Assembly: GCF_900111885.1 (NCBI RefSeq)
Contig: NZ_FOKG01000028.1
Span: 1-64,000 of the forward strand
DNA length: 64,000 nt
Direction of reading: 5' to 3'
DNA from: Amycolatopsis marina
Lineage (GTDB): Bacteria; Actinomycetota; Actinomycetes; Mycobacteriales; Pseudonocardiaceae
The notes below the pieces were generated by a model. It was not told the DNA's origin. It made no database searches and saw nothing but the letters and a program-made list of their open reading frames with translations. This document shows positions 26,744-35,978 of this stretch, in pieces (position 1 is the first letter of the stretch; each line of letters opens with the position of its first letter). The position numbers were made by a program, and so were the translations under genes.

Positions 26744-26771
26744 TTGGGCGTCTGGAGGGGCGGGGTATGGT
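26744..26771 (+). promoter_or_regulatory. Predicted promoter of initiator tRNA copy 2
   Basis: TTGGGC at 26744-26749 and TATGGT at 26766-26771 are 16 bp apart, ending 15 nt before the tRNA. This is a reasonable sigma-70-like promoter by spacing. Confidence 0.5.
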
Positions 26772-26786
26772 GTGTACACACAACGA

Positions 26787-26860
26787 CGCGGGGTGGAGCA
26801 GTTCGGTAGCTCGCTGGGCTCATAACCCAGAGGTCGCAGGTTCAAATCCTGTCCCCGCTA
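26787..26860 (+). tRNA. Initiator tRNA-Met (CAU), copy 2
   Basis: It is identical over all 74 nt to the copy at 26476-26549 (same C1/U72 mismatch, three G-C anticodon-stem pairs, CAT anticodon). It has its own promoter-like sequence and terminator, so the two copies are separate transcription units. Confidence 0.95.
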
Positions 26861-26870
26861 CAAAGATTGA

Positions 26871-26909
26871 GGGCCTGGCCTGCGGAAACGCAGGCCAGGC
26901 CCTTTTTTG
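26871..26909 (+). terminator. Terminator after initiator tRNA copy 2
   Basis: GGGCCTGGCCTGCG pairs with CGCAGGCCAGGCCC with a short AAA loop, followed by TTTTTTG. This is a strong intrinsic terminator. The rest of the gap to 27127 shows no gene. Confidence 0.9.
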
Positions 26910-27127
26910 TGGTGTTCTGGGGCCTTGTCGGCTGGCCTGGTGGCTCGAGTGGGGTTGAGCGGCCACCCGCACTTTTTTGGGAAAGTGCGGTGGATCGTTC
27001 GTTGTGGGGCAGATGATCGGGCGGGTTGGGCCGTTTGGTGTCCGATTTGCATGCCGCGTGCATTGAGACTCGGCGAACGGGGCCATCGCATGCTCCGTTC
27101 GGGTGTCCCTACCGACGTTCGGAGGGT

Positions 27128-27160
27128 TCCACAGTGGACTTCGAGGTAGACCACTGTGGA
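27128..27160. promoter_or_regulatory. Inverted repeat, probable PadR operator
   Basis: TCCACAGTGG (27128-27137) and CCACTGTGGA (27151-27160) form a perfect 10-bp inverted repeat with 13 nt between, ending 31 nt before the padR GTG. PadR proteins commonly bind such repeats in their own promoters. Confidence 0.6.
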
Positions 27161-27191
27161 CAGATATGGAAAAACATGGCACGGTAGACAC

Positions 27192-27692
27192 GTGTCCGAT
27201 TTGAATGCAACTGCCGCAGCACTGCTTGGCCTGCTCCACGACGGTCCCGCCACGGGTGGTGAGCTCGTCGCGGCCGCCGATGAACGCTTCGGTGCGTTCT
27301 TCAGCGTGACCCGGAGCCAGGTCTACCGGGAGCTTCCAGCTCTGGCCAAGGAAGGCCTTGTCCGCCTTGGTAAGCAGGGGCCGCGCTCAAGCCAGCAATA
27401 TGTCATCGCCGCAGCCGGGAAGAAGGCCTTCAAGGCCTGGCTCGTTTCCGATGCCGGCCCCGACCACCTGCGCAGCCCGCTCATTCTGCGCCTGGTCCAC
27501 GCCGGATCGTTGACAGCCAAGCAGCGGGCCGCCTTGTTCGACTCGGCCCGCGCCGTGTACAGCGAGGAGCTCGACGCGGCGAAGGCAGCGGTCAAGGCCG
27601 CGGGCGACCCCGTCACCAAGGCGGTGGCCGACTTCGGTCAGGCGCACGCGAAGGCGGCGCTCAAACTGCTGGACACGATCGCAGCCCAGTAA
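27192..27692 (+). CDS. PadR-family transcriptional regulator
   Basis: This 166-aa protein has an N-terminal PadR winged helix (ALLGLLHDGPATGGELVAAADERFG, then SVTRSQVYRELPALAKEGLVR with the recognition helix, and a wing with GKQGPRSSQQYVI). A helical C-terminal dimerisation domain follows (PadR C-terminal type, residues ~75-160). The frame is open to 27156, but that would include the operator repeat, so GTG 27192 is chosen. The regulated target is unclear: no transporter or efflux gene lies next to it, so autoregulation is likely. Confidence 0.8.
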   Translation: MSDLNATAAALLGLLHDGPATGGELVAAADERFGAFFSVTRSQVYRELPALAKEGLVRLGKQGPRSSQQYVIAAAGKKAFKAWLVSDAGPDHLRSPLILRLVHAGSLTAKQRAALFDSARAVYSEELDAAKAAVKAAGDPVTKAVADFGQAHAKAALKLLDTIAAQ

Positions 27693-27833
27693 GGGTTGTT
27701 CACAAGTCATTCGGCGGGGCTGCCCCGGAGAGGGCTCCGCTGCGGCATGCTGTTTCGCCGCAGTAGGGGTAGCTCGCGACGAATGACTGCAGGTGAGTCG
27801 CATGATCGCGGTGACTGTCTGCGGTGAATTACC
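27693..27833. repeat. Intergenic repeat element, copy 1
   Basis: It starts GGGTTGTTCACAAGTC and ends GGTGAATTACC. A second copy of both ends lies at 36855-36952. It contains an inner inverted repeat AGTCATTCG/CGAATGACT (27705-27714 with 27779-27788) and a CTGCGGC/GCCGCAG hairpin that may terminate padR. No ORF is seen. Confidence 0.5.
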
Positions 27834-27880
27834 CGAACCACGACCAAGACGCACGACCAAGACGCAGTGATCCGACGGCG

Positions 27881-27928
27881 TCCCCCGGCCGCTTCAGGGC
27901 GGTGTGCCGAAGGCGGCCGGGGGATTTG
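27881..27928 (+). terminator. Hairpin terminator upstream of prfB
   Basis: TCCCCCGGCCGC (27881-27892) pairs perfectly with GCGGCCGGGGGA (27913-27924), followed by TTT. It ends 18 nt before the prfB start, so it either terminates upstream transcription or acts in the prfB leader. Confidence 0.6.
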
Positions 27929-27945
27929 CCGTAACCTTGTCCGGC

Positions 27946-29055
27946 GTGAGTGCTGACTTCGAAACAGGCCTGAAGGACGTCACCGGCAAACTGACCCAGG
28001 TTGAGTCGGTGATGGATCTCGAGACGCTGCGCGCGCAGGTCGCCGACCTCGAGCAGCAGGCGTCCGACCCGTCCCTGTGGGACGACCCGGAGTCCGGGCA
28101 GAAGGTCACCAGCCAGCTCTCCTACCGGCAGGCCGAGCTGCGCAAGGTCACCGAACTGCGCCAGCGGCTCGACGACCTGGCCGTGCTGCACGAGCTGGCC
28201 AAGGACGAGGGTGACGCGGCGAGCGTGACCGAGGCGGAGCAGGACCTGGCGCAGCTGGCCAAAGAGGTCGATCTGCTCGAGGTCCGCACCCTGCTGTCCG
28301 GTGAGTACGACGACCGCAACGCGGTGGTCACCATCCGGTCCGAAGCAGGCGGTGTCGACGCCGCCGACTGGGCCGAGATGCTGCTGCGCATGTACCTGCG
28401 CTGGGCCGAGCGTCACGACTATCCGACAGATGTCTACGACATCTCCTACGCGGAGGAGGCCGGCATCAAGTCGGCCACGTTCAAGGTCACGGCGCCGTAC
28501 GTGTACGGCACGCTCTCCGTCGAGCAGGGCACCCATCGGCTGGTGCGGATCTCGCCGTTCGACAACCAGAGCCGCAGGCAGACCTCGTTCGCGCACGTCG
28601 AGGTGATGCCGGAGGTCGAGGAGGTCGACCACATCGACATCCCGGAGAAGGACATCCGGGTCGATGTGTACCGCTCGTCCGGCCCGGGCGGCCAGAGCGT
28701 GAACACCACGGACTCCGCGGTCCGGCTCACCCATATCCCGACCGGTGTGGTCGTCTCCTGTCAGAACGAGAAGTCGCAGCTGCAGAACAAGGTGGCCGCG
28801 ATGAAGGTGCTGCAGGCCAAGCTGCTGCAGCGACAGAAGGAGCAGGACCGCGCCGAGTTGGACGCGCTCAAGGACGGCGGCTCCAGCTGGGGTAACCAGA
28901 TGCGCTCCTACGTGCTGCACCCGTACCAGATGGTCAAGGACCTGCGGACGGAGTTCGAGGTCGGCAACCCGTCCGCGGTGCTCGACGGCGACATCGACGG
29001 CTTCCTCGAGTCCGGCATCCGCTGGCGCAAGCAGTCCATGGACGCCAACTCCTGA
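27946..29055 (+). CDS. prfB: Peptide chain release factor 2
   Basis: This 369-aa release factor 2 has a helical domain 1, the stop-recognition tripeptide SPF in [11 protein letters not shown] (residues ~200), and the catalytic GGQ in [16 protein letters not shown] (~245). It releases peptides at UGA and UAA. The frame is continuous with no in-frame UGA near codon 25, so the programmed +1 frameshift of the enterobacterial gene is absent. GTG 27946 is preferred over upstream codons because it avoids the hairpin. ftsE follows 90 bp downstream. Confidence 0.96.
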   Translation: MSADFETGLKDVTGKLTQVESVMDLETLRAQVADLEQQASDPSLWDDPESGQKVTSQLSYRQAELRKVTELRQRLDDLAVLHELAKDEGDAASVTEAEQDLAQLAKEVDLLEVRTLLSGEYDDRNAVVTIRSEAGGVDAADWAEMLLRMYLRWAERHDYPTDVYDISYAEEAGIKSATFKVTAPYVYGTLSVEQGTHRLVRISPFDNQSRRQTSFAHVEVMPEVEEVDHIDIPEKDIRVDVYRSSGPGGQSVNTTDSAVRLTHIPTGVVVSCQNEKSQLQNKVAAMKVLQAKLLQRQKEQDRAELDALKDGGSSWGNQMRSYVLHPYQMVKDLRTEFEVGNPSAVLDGDIDGFLESGIRWRKQSMDANS

Positions 29056-29145
29056 CCGTAATTCGGGGTCCGGTAGGGCTGGCTCGGGAGCGTCCGAACG
29101 GAGGCAACCAGGGCTTAACGGGTGACATGAGTAGGATGACCCACC

Positions 29146-29835
29146 GTGATCCGGCTCGAAAGTGTTTCCAAGGCCTACAAGACGTCGACGCGTCCAGCGC
29201 TCGACGGTGTGTCCGTCGAGGTGGACAAGGGCGAGTTCGTCTTCCTGATCGGCCCATCGGGTTCGGGTAAGTCGACGTTCCTCCGGCTGCTGCTACGCGA
29301 GGAAGTGCCGAGCAAGGGCCGTGTCTTCGTGTCCAACTTCGACGTGGCGAAGATGGCCCGGCGCAGGATCCCCCGACTGCGCCAGACGATCGGCTGCGTG
29401 TTCCAGGACTTCCGGCTGCTGGCCAACAAGACCGTGTCGGAGAACGTCGCGTTCGCACTCGAGGTCATCGGGAAGCCGAAACACACCATCACGAAGGTCG
29501 TGCCGGAGGTGCTCGAGCTGGTCGGCCTGGACGGCAAGGCCGACCGCATGCCCAACGAACTCTCCGGTGGTGAGCAGCAGCGGGTGGCGATCGCACGGGC
29601 GTTCGTCAACCGGCCGCTGGTCCTGCTGGCCGACGAGCCGACCGGAAACCTGGACCCGGACACCAGCCAGGACATCATGCTGCTGCTCGAGCGCATCAAC
29701 CGCACAGGTACGACCGTGCTGATGGCGACCCACGACCACTCGATCGTGGACTCCATGCGCCGTCGCGTCGTCGAGTTGCAGCTCGGCAAGGTCATCCGCG
29801 ATGACAAGCGAGGTGTGTACGGCGTGGGCCGCTGA
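29146..29835 (+). CDS. ftsE: Cell division ATP-binding protein FtsE
   Basis: This 229-aa ABC ATPase has Walker [10 protein letters not shown] (~35-43), the Q-loop in CVFQDFRLL, signature LSGGEQQR, Walker [13 protein letters not shown] and switch His in MATHDHSIV. With FtsX it forms the membrane complex that activates peptidoglycan hydrolases at division (an RipC-type hydrolase in actinobacteria). The start is GTG at 29146. ftsX follows after 67 bp and smpB after that, a standard actinobacterial gene order (prfB-ftsE-ftsX-smpB). Confidence 0.97.
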   Translation: MIRLESVSKAYKTSTRPALDGVSVEVDKGEFVFLIGPSGSGKSTFLRLLLREEVPSKGRVFVSNFDVAKMARRRIPRLRQTIGCVFQDFRLLANKTVSENVAFALEVIGKPKHTITKVVPEVLELVGLDGKADRMPNELSGGEQQRVAIARAFVNRPLVLLADEPTGNLDPDTSQDIMLLLERINRTGTTVLMATHDHSIVDSMRRRVVELQLGKVIRDDKRGVYGVGR

Positions 29836-29902
29836 CCGCCCGTCGTACGCTCAGCGCGACCCGCCCCACCCCGTTACCCCCGACCCAAGGATATCCGCCC
29901 CG

Positions 29903-30802
29903 ATGCGTGCCAGTTTCGTGTTCAGCGAGGTCATCACCGGCTTGCGCCGGAACGTCACCATGACCATCGCGATGATCCTCACCACGGCGATCTCGCTCGC
30001 GATGCTGGGCGGTGGCCTGTTGGTCGTCAAGACCATCGACAAGATGAAGGTGAGCTACCTCGACGACGTCGAGGTGTCGGTGAACCTCACCTCCGACGTC
30101 AGCGCCAATGACCCGACCTGTTCCCAGGAGCCGTGCGCGTCGCTGCGCCAGCAGCTGGAGAGCAACCCGGCCGTCGAGTCCGTGGTGTTCGAGAACCGGG
30201 AAGAGGCCTTCGAGCGGTTCAAGCAGATCTTCGAGGGCCAGCCCGAACTCGTGGAACTCGCCAGGCCCGAGTCGCTGCCCGCGTCCTTGCAGGTGAAGCT
30301 GTTCGATCCGGAACGCAGCGAAGTGATCGTGCAGGAGTACTCCGGTCAGCCCGGGGTGAACGACATCAACGATCAGAACAAGTTCCTGGACAGCTTCTTC
30401 GGTGTGCTGAACAGCGTGCGCGACATGACCTTCATCGTCGCCCTCATTCAGGCGGCGGCCGCACTGCTGCTCATTTCCAACACGATCCAGCTGTCCGCGT
30501 TCACCCGCCGCACCGAGGTCGGCATCATGCGACTGGTCGGCGCGACCCGCTGGTACACCCAGCTGCCGTTCCTGCTCGAAGCGGTCGTCGCCGGTCTCAT
30601 CGGCGCGGTCCTGTCGATCGGTCTGCTGATCGCGGGCAAGTTCACGTTCTTCGAACCGGTACTCGCCGCGACCGGCGGGATCATTCCGCAGATATCCCTG
30701 CTGGACGTGCTGTTCCCCGTGGCGCCCATCCTGCTCGGGGTCTCGGTGCTGATCTCCGCCGTCACCGGGTACGTCACGCTCCGCCTTTACGTCCGCCACT
30801 AG
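29903..30802 (+). CDS. ftsX: Cell division permease-like protein FtsX
   Basis: This 299-aa protein has a TM near the N terminus (TMTIAMILTTAISLAMLGGGLLVV), then an extracytoplasmic loop of ~140 residues holding two Cys (PTCSQEPC) that may form a disulfide, and three C-terminal TM segments (around 180-200, 225-250, 270-295). This is the FtsX topology. ATG 29903 is chosen over the open upstream frame because the family starts MRASFVFSEVITGLRRN. It partners FtsE encoded just upstream. Confidence 0.96.
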   Translation: MRASFVFSEVITGLRRNVTMTIAMILTTAISLAMLGGGLLVVKTIDKMKVSYLDDVEVSVNLTSDVSANDPTCSQEPCASLRQQLESNPAVESVVFENREEAFERFKQIFEGQPELVELARPESLPASLQVKLFDPERSEVIVQEYSGQPGVNDINDQNKFLDSFFGVLNSVRDMTFIVALIQAAAALLLISNTIQLSAFTRRTEVGIMRLVGATRWYTQLPFLLEAVVAGLIGAVLSIGLLIAGKFTFFEPVLAATGGIIPQISLLDVLFPVAPILLGVSVLISAVTGYVTLRLYVRH

Positions 30803-30889
30803 GCGCTTCGCGCCACTGGGCCCGCCCGTCACCCGGCCACCGAGATCAACCCAGCTGCGACCTGGAAATCGAACACGTAGAGTTGCGCT

Positions 30890-31372
30890 ATGCCCAAGGA
30901 AATCGGCCGCAAGGTGATCGTGTCGAACCGCAAAGCTCGGCACGACTACTCGATCCTGGACACCTACGAGGCCGGACTGGTTCTGGTGGGTACCGAGGTG
31001 AAGAGCCTGCGCGCCGGTAAGGCGTCGCTGGTCGACGCCTTCGCCACCGTCGACGACGGCGAGGTGTGGCTGCGTAACGTGCACATCCCGGAGTACACCC
31101 ACGGCACCTGGACCAACCACGAGGCACGGCGGCATCGCAAGCTGCTGCTGCATCGCGGCGAGATCGAGCGGCTGATCGGCAAGACCAAGGAGAGCGGTCT
31201 GAGCCTGGTCCCGCTGTCGATGTACTTCAAGGACGGCAAGGTCAAGGTCGAGATCGCGCTGGCCAGGGGCAAGAAGGCCTACGACAAACGCCAGGACATC
31301 GCCAAGCGTGACGCCAGGAAGGAAGTCGAGCGGGCGATGGGCCGCGCGGTGAAGGGCAAGTACGGCAGGTGA
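30890..31372 (+). CDS. smpB: SsrA-binding protein SmpB
   Basis: This 160-aa SmpB has the family start [19 protein letters not shown], the beta-barrel core [16 protein letters not shown] and the basic C-terminal tail [14 protein letters not shown] that enters the ribosomal mRNA channel. It delivers tmRNA to stalled ribosomes. The tmRNA gene is in the same window, at 36980, separated by 5.6 kb of unrelated genes. The stop overlaps the GTG start of the amidohydrolase gene (GTGA at 31369). Confidence 0.97.
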   Translation: MPKEIGRKVIVSNRKARHDYSILDTYEAGLVLVGTEVKSLRAGKASLVDAFATVDDGEVWLRNVHIPEYTHGTWTNHEARRHRKLLLHRGEIERLIGKTKESGLSLVPLSMYFKDGKVKVEIALARGKKAYDKRQDIAKRDARKEVERAMGRAVKGKYGR

Positions 31373-32316
31373 CCCTGTCGGAGTCCGCCGCAGGCACAGC
31401 GCGGCCACGGTCCGATGAGGACGTCCGCCCCTGGCTGCGTTCCGTCGGCCTGGACGGCATCGTGGACATGCACGTCCACTTCCTGCCCGAGTCCGTGCTG
31501 CGGAAGGTGTGGGCCTACTTCGACCGGGCCGAACAGAACTACGGAATGGCCTGGCCGATTCACTACCGGCAGTCGGAGCAGGACCGCCTGGAGACGTTGC
31601 GCCGGATTGGCGTCACCCGCTTCGCGCCGCTGGTCTACCCGCACAAGCCGGGGATGGCGGAGTGGCTGACGACATGGGCGATGGAGTTCGCCGAACGGGA
31701 ACCGGACGCGGTGCCCACCGCGACGTTCTTCCCCGAACCGGGCGCCGCCTCCTACCTGGACTCGGCACTGCGGGCAGGAGCCCGTTGCGTGAAGGCCCAC
31801 GTCCAGGTGGGCGGCTACGACCCGCGAGACCCGCTGCTCGACGCCGTCTGGGGCGCGCTCGAGGACAGCGGGGTTCCCGTGGTGATCCACTGTGGCCACG
31901 GACCGCTGCGTGGCGTGCACACCGGCCTCGACGTCTTCGAGCAGGTTCTCGCGCGCCACCCCAGACTGACCGCGGTGCTGGCGCACGCCGCGATGCCGGA
32001 GTACGAGGCCGCGTTCGACCTGGTCGAGCGGTACCCCCGCGTGTACCTGGACACCACGATGGTCGGCGTGCCCTTCACCGAAAGCACGACACCCCTGCCA
32101 CCGGACTGGACGAACCGCCTGGCGCGATGGCCCGAGCGGATCGTGCTCGGTAGCGACTTCCCGAACATCCCGTACTCCTACTCGGCACAGTTGCAGGTGA
32201 TCGCGGGCTGGGCCGAGGACGACCGTCTCGGCGAGCCGTTTCTGCGTGCGGTTCTGCACGACACCCCCAGGCGCTTGCTCAGACTCTCGCCCCGCGTACC
32301 GAGTTCCACGTCGTGA
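31369..32316 (+). CDS. Amidohydrolase-family (amidohydrolase 2) metal-dependent hydrolase
   Basis: This 315-aa TIM-barrel protein has metal and active-site motifs in order: DMHVHFLP (HxH), [17 protein letters not shown] and VLGSDFPN. This is the amidohydrolase 2 group, which includes decarboxylases and lactonases. The substrate is unknown. It is translationally coupled to smpB by a GTGA overlap, and its 3' end overlaps the convergent acyltransferase gene by 38 bp. The coupling to smpB is probably positional rather than functional. Confidence 0.83.
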   Translation: MTLSESAAGTARPRSDEDVRPWLRSVGLDGIVDMHVHFLPESVLRKVWAYFDRAEQNYGMAWPIHYRQSEQDRLETLRRIGVTRFAPLVYPHKPGMAEWLTTWAMEFAEREPDAVPTATFFPEPGAASYLDSALRAGARCVKAHVQVGGYDPRDPLLDAVWGALEDSGVPVVIHCGHGPLRGVHTGLDVFEQVLARHPRLTAVLAHAAMPEYEAAFDLVERYPRVYLDTTMVGVPFTESTTPLPPDWTNRLARWPERIVLGSDFPNIPYSYSAQLQVIAGWAEDDRLGEPFLRAVLHDTPRRLLRLSPRVPSSTS

Positions 32317-33625
32317 CGCACCGGTCCAGTAGTCGTAGGCCGGCCTGGCGGGCCGGCACCGGCGCGGTGGTGAGCAGGTAGGCGCTCAGCACGAGCGCTA
32401 TCCACGGCAGCGGGCCGCCGAGTAACCCCGCTCCGACCGGGGTGGTGAACCCCTTGGCGGCAAGGCCGAGCAACCCGGTGGAGCCCAGCAGCGCAGCCGC
32501 CGCCAGCTGTGCCACGGGCACGGTGGCGGGCACCGCGACCTGCCGGACCTCGAACCGGCCGAAGACCTGGAGCAGACCGAGCAGTATCGCGCCGGCCAGC
32601 AGCACCCACACCGGAGTCGCCGCGAACCAGCCCAGGGAACCGGGGTCCGGTGTGGTGTAGCCGAGTCCGAGCACGGTCACCCCCGCGACCACGATCAGCG
32701 CGGGCATGTGCCAGAGGTAGATGGTCATGAACCGGGGCCCGAGCCACGACAGCGCGGCACGGGGGCCTGGCCGGGCCGTCAGCGCGTGTAGTGCGGGTCG
32801 GGCGGCCAGCAGCAGGCCGATCTGGCCGACGGCGAGGGAGGTCAGCAGCACGGTAGGTGGGCTCATGTTGGACATCGGTGCTCCCGGCATGCCGATCATG
32901 CTGGCCGGGTACGGTCCCGCGAGCACCAGCAACGCGGTGACCGTGAAGCCGCCGGCCGCGAGAGCGAGCGCCCCGCGGCCGTGCAACGTGCCCAGCCGCC
33001 CCTGCGCGTAGTGGAAGCCGAGCTGGTGCACCGCGAGCCAGACGAAGACCGCGTTGGCGTAGCCGACCAGCGGGACATCCGCGAACCGGGCGATGTCGAC
33101 CAGCGCGGCGGCTCCGGCGAGCGCGAAGGGCACGGCCAGGCCCCAGCGGCGGTGTGCCGCGGCCAGCAGCGGAGTCGCCAGCACCGTGAGCAGGTAGACG
33201 GCGAGGAACCAGAGCAGTTGGCCTGCGATGGCGCCGGCCACCCGTAGGGGTTGTTCGGCGACACCGAGTTCACGCAACAGCTCGGGCACCGCCAGCCAGA
33301 CGGCCAGCAGCGGCAGCACGGGCAGCAGTAGCCGCCGCACCCTGGCACCGAGCCAGACCCGTGCCCCCGGACTGCGTCCCAGTGAGATCAGGTTGGCCGC
33401 GCCACCGGCGAAGAACACCAGCGGCATTACCTGCGAGAGCCAGGTGAAAACCCACCAGCCGGGCGTGGTGAGAGCGTTGCCGGTGGTGATCGTCGCATCC
33501 TCGTAGCCGAGCACCGGCATGATCCAGTGCTGTCCGACGACGGCGAGAATCGCCACTGTCCGAACGAGATCGAGGAACGGATCCCTTGCGCGGGACGGGC
33601 TGGTGCTGGACGTGTGCATGCCCAA
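32279..33625 (-). CDS. Acyltransferase 3 family membrane protein
   Basis: This 448-aa integral membrane protein has about ten TM segments. The first TM region holds LVRTVAILAVVGQHW, with the His expected for the catalytic site of the acyltransferase 3 family, and FAGGAANLISL and RRLLLPVLPLLAVW follow. These enzymes move acyl groups onto sugars or antibiotics at the membrane. The start is ATG 33625 or the nearby ATG 33619. It overlaps the amidohydrolase gene tail to tail by 38 bp. Confidence 0.82.
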   Translation of the reverse strand: MGMHTSSTSPSRARDPFLDLVRTVAILAVVGQHWIMPVLGYEDATITTGNALTTPGWWVFTWLSQVMPLVFFAGGAANLISLGRSPGARVWLGARVRRLLLPVLPLLAVWLAVPELLRELGVAEQPLRVAGAIAGQLLWFLAVYLLTVLATPLLAAAHRRWGLAVPFALAGAAALVDIARFADVPLVGYANAVFVWLAVHQLGFHYAQGRLGTLHGRGALALAAGGFTVTALLVLAGPYPASMIGMPGAPMSNMSPPTVLLTSLAVGQIGLLLAARPALHALTARPGPRAALSWLGPRFMTIYLWHMPALIVVAGVTVLGLGYTTPDPGSLGWFAATPVWVLLAGAILLGLLQVFGRFEVRQVAVPATVPVAQLAAAALLGSTGLLGLAAKGFTTPVGAGLLGGPLPWIALVLSAYLLTTAPVPARQAGLRLLDRCVTTWNSVRGARV

Positions 33626-33713
33626 GAGCCTGCTCGGCGCGGGGTCTCCGCACAGCCGTGCCAGCTGGAGTCTTGGCAGTCAGCTTTTCCGTAGTTCCCG
33701 GGTAGGGTCTTCC

Positions 33714-33932
33714 CTACCGCTCGCCGACCTCGTCGGGCGCGGGCAGCCCGCACAGCCGGTACTCCCAGCCCGTGCGGTCGGTGTAGCCGAGTTGGTAGTG
33801 CGTCTCGATCTTGGGGCCGTCGTGCAGATGGACGTGGCGCATCACGCTGCCACAGACGGGTTCGGCCTCGCCGAGGTCCTGGACCCTCCCGTCGAGCGGT
33901 CCTCCGAAGAACCGCACGCTCATCGCGGTCAT
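33714..33932 (-). CDS. Hypothetical 72-aa protein
   Basis: This small soluble protein starts MTAMSVRFFGGPLDGRVQDL, with RHVHLHDG and HYQLGYTDRTGWEYRL further on. The FFGGPLDGR start recurs in small actinobacterial and phage-related proteins that I recall only as hypothetical. Codon use is typical for the genome. It sits alone between an acyltransferase gene and a response regulator gene. No function is assigned. Confidence 0.6.
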   Translation of the reverse strand: MTAMSVRFFGGPLDGRVQDLGEAEPVCGSVMRHVHLHDGPKIETHYQLGYTDRTGWEYRLCGLPAPDEVGER

Positions 33933-34134
33933 CGTCAGCCCTCCTCACCCGTCTCCCCGTTGCTTCGCGTCCGACAATCGTAGGTGAGCTGCCAGCGGCT
34001 GAGCCGCCCTCAGATGGGTGATCCCCGATGGGCCGAATGGTTGCGCACGGTGTCTGTCAGTGCCCCGTTCGAGAACCCGGGACGCGGTCGCGCCGCCAGC
34101 ATCTACCCTGCTCAGCTCAGCTCCCGACGCGTTG

Positions 34135-34779
34135 TCAGGTCCGTCCGAGGTACGTCAGCACCGCGCGAACCCGCCGGTGTTCTTCGGTGCTGGCCTCCAG
34201 CCCGAGCTTGGCGAAGATGTTGCCGATGTGCTTTTCCACGGCACCGTGGGAGACCACGAGGGTGTTGGCGATGGCGGTGTTGGACAGTCCCTGCGCCATC
34301 AGTCCGAGCACTTCGGACTCACGCGCGGTGAGCGCGTCGAGCGGGTTCTTCCGGCCGCGTGCCATCAGTTGCGCGATCACATCGGGGTCGATGGCGGTGC
34401 CACCACCCGCGACCCGGCGCACCGCATCCAGGAAATCGGCGACATCCGCGACACGCTCCTTCAGCAGGTAACCAATTCCGCCCGCTCCCGCGGACAGCAG
34501 TTCGACGGCGTAGCTCTCTTCCACGTACTGCGACAGCACGAGCACGGGCAGGTCGGGGACCACCTCTCTGGCCCGGAAGGCGGCGCGCAGGCCTTCGTCG
34601 GTGAATGTGGGCGGCATGCGCACATCCACGATGGCCAGGTCCGGCCGGTGCTGGTCGATCGCGGCGACCAGGTCGTCACCGTTGTCCACCGCCGCGACCG
34701 TGTCGATCCCCTCGTCCGCGAGCAGACGCTGGACCCCCGCGCGTAGCAGGACGGCATCCTCGGCGATGACCACACGCAT
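34135..34779 (-). CDS. NarL/LuxR-family response regulator
   Basis: This 214-aa regulator has a receiver domain with acidic pocket (VIAEDAVLL), the phospho-acceptor Asp in AIVDVRMPP (~54), and the Lys in LLKERV. A LuxR-type HTH follows (LTARESEVLGLMAQGLSNTAIANTLVVSHGAVEKHIGNI region, ~150-210). The sensor kinase encoded just upstream (34807-35937) is its probable partner. The ATG start at 34779 is 27 bp after the kinase stop, consistent with one operon. Confidence 0.9.
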   Translation of the reverse strand: MRVVIAEDAVLLRAGVQRLLADEGIDTVAAVDNGDDLVAAIDQHRPDLAIVDVRMPPTFTDEGLRAAFRAREVVPDLPVLVLSQYVEESYAVELLSAGAGGIGYLLKERVADVADFLDAVRRVAGGGTAIDPDVIAQLMARGRKNPLDALTARESEVLGLMAQGLSNTAIANTLVVSHGAVEKHIGNIFAKLGLEASTEEHRRVRAVLTYLGRT

Positions 34780-34806
34780 CAGGTGACTCCCCAGTGATGG
34801 GTCAGC

Positions 34807-35937
34807 TCACCAGGTGCAGGGCAGATCGGCACGGACCACCGTGGGACCTGCTGGCGGGCTGACGACAGTGATGACGCCGTCAATCGTTGCAGCCCGATCG
34901 GCGAGGCCGGCGAGCCCACCCCCCGGGCGCATCTCGGCGCCCCCGTGGCCGTTGTCACTGACCTCGACGGTCACGGTGTCCTCGGTTCGCCAGACCTGCA
35001 CCCTGGCCTCGGTGGCTCCGGAATGCTTTGCGATGTTCGTGAGTGTCTCGCCGACGATGAAGTAGGCCGTGGTCTCCACGGCCGCCGGCGGGCGCGGATC
35101 GACCTCGACGGAGACGTCGACCCGGATCGGGGACTTCGCGGCCTGCGCGGACAGCGCGGCGTCGAGGCCGCGATCGGCCAGCACGGCCGGGTAGATACCC
35201 CTGGCGAGGTCGCGTAGTTCGGAGACCGCCAGCTTGGCGTCGGAGTGTGCCTCCTCGATGAGTGCGCGCACCGCTTCCGGATCCTTGTCGAGCTTGGACT
35301 TGGCCCGCCCGAGGCTCATCGCCACCGCGACGAGGCGTTGTTGCGCGCCGTCGTGCAGATCGCGTTCGATGCGCCTGCGCTCGGCCTCGGCGGCGTCGAC
35401 GCCGCGTGCGCGGGACGCCTGCAGCCGCTCGGCCTTGTGCTCGAGACGCTGACTGCGGTCCGGTCCGAGCAGGGCCATGGCCAGCCTGCCGTGCGCCCAG
35501 CCGATCCAGGGCACCACCCAGATGGCCATCGGCAGCAGGATGATCGAGGTCAGCCCGACGGCGAACTCCAGTACCCCCACCGGAAAGCAGATCATCAGGT
35601 AGGCGAGGTCGCGCCAGGTGGAGGAGTCGACCAGGTGGATGCGCCAGCGCCGGAGGAGGTTTCCTTCGGCGGGCAGGCGTTCGGCGTCGGGCAACGGAAC
35701 GCCGAGCATGGTCCGGGCCCAGCGTCGCTCGAGATCACCGAGCCAGCGCACGAGCGCCGTGGTGCCGAGCAGGATCGGCAGGCCGACCCAGATGACGACC
35801 GTGGCGAGACCGACGAGGCCGCCGACGACGATGAGGACGAACTGAAGCAGCCGTAACGGGAAGCTGGCGATCATGAAGGCGATGGCGTTCACCGCGAAGG
35901 GCCGGCGCTGGTCGATGTCCATACCGCTCTCGGCCAT
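34807..35937 (-). CDS. Sensor histidine kinase, HisKA_3 (NarX/DesK type)
   Basis: This 376-aa kinase has an N-terminal membrane sensor domain with four TM segments (about 15-60 and 105-150), a coiled region, then the HisKA_3 dimerisation helix with the phospho-His in RRIERDLHDGAQQRL, and a HATPase domain with NIAKHSGAT (N box) and DNGHGG. The ATG at 35937 has GGGAGG upstream; ATG 35985 is possible but overlaps the preceding gene. The sensor domain resembles the stand-alone protein of the gene before it. Confidence 0.9.
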   Translation of the reverse strand: MAESGMDIDQRRPFAVNAIAFMIASFPLRLLQFVLIVVGGLVGLATVVIWVGLPILLGTTALVRWLGDLERRWARTMLGVPLPDAERLPAEGNLLRRWRIHLVDSSTWRDLAYLMICFPVGVLEFAVGLTSIILLPMAIWVVPWIGWAHGRLAMALLGPDRSQRLEHKAERLQASRARGVDAAEAERRRIERDLHDGAQQRLVAVAMSLGRAKSKLDKDPEAVRALIEEAHSDAKLAVSELRDLARGIYPAVLADRGLDAALSAQAAKSPIRVDVSVEVDPRPPAAVETTAYFIVGETLTNIAKHSGATEARVQVWRTEDTVTVEVSDNGHGGAEMRPGGGLAGLADRAATIDGVITVVSPPAGPTVVRADLPCTW

Positions 35938-35978
35938 CGAATGGCCTCCCGCTGGATGAGCAGTGTCGATGGTGCTGT

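Noticed and set aside
26600-26760. CRISPR-like or tandem repeats between the tRNAs
   Set aside because: The G/C-rich hairpins are irregular in length and spacing; there are no repeat-spacer units. No CRISPR array was seen anywhere in the window.
27946-28040. Programmed frameshift in prfB
   Set aside because: The frame is continuous with no in-frame UGA at the expected place.
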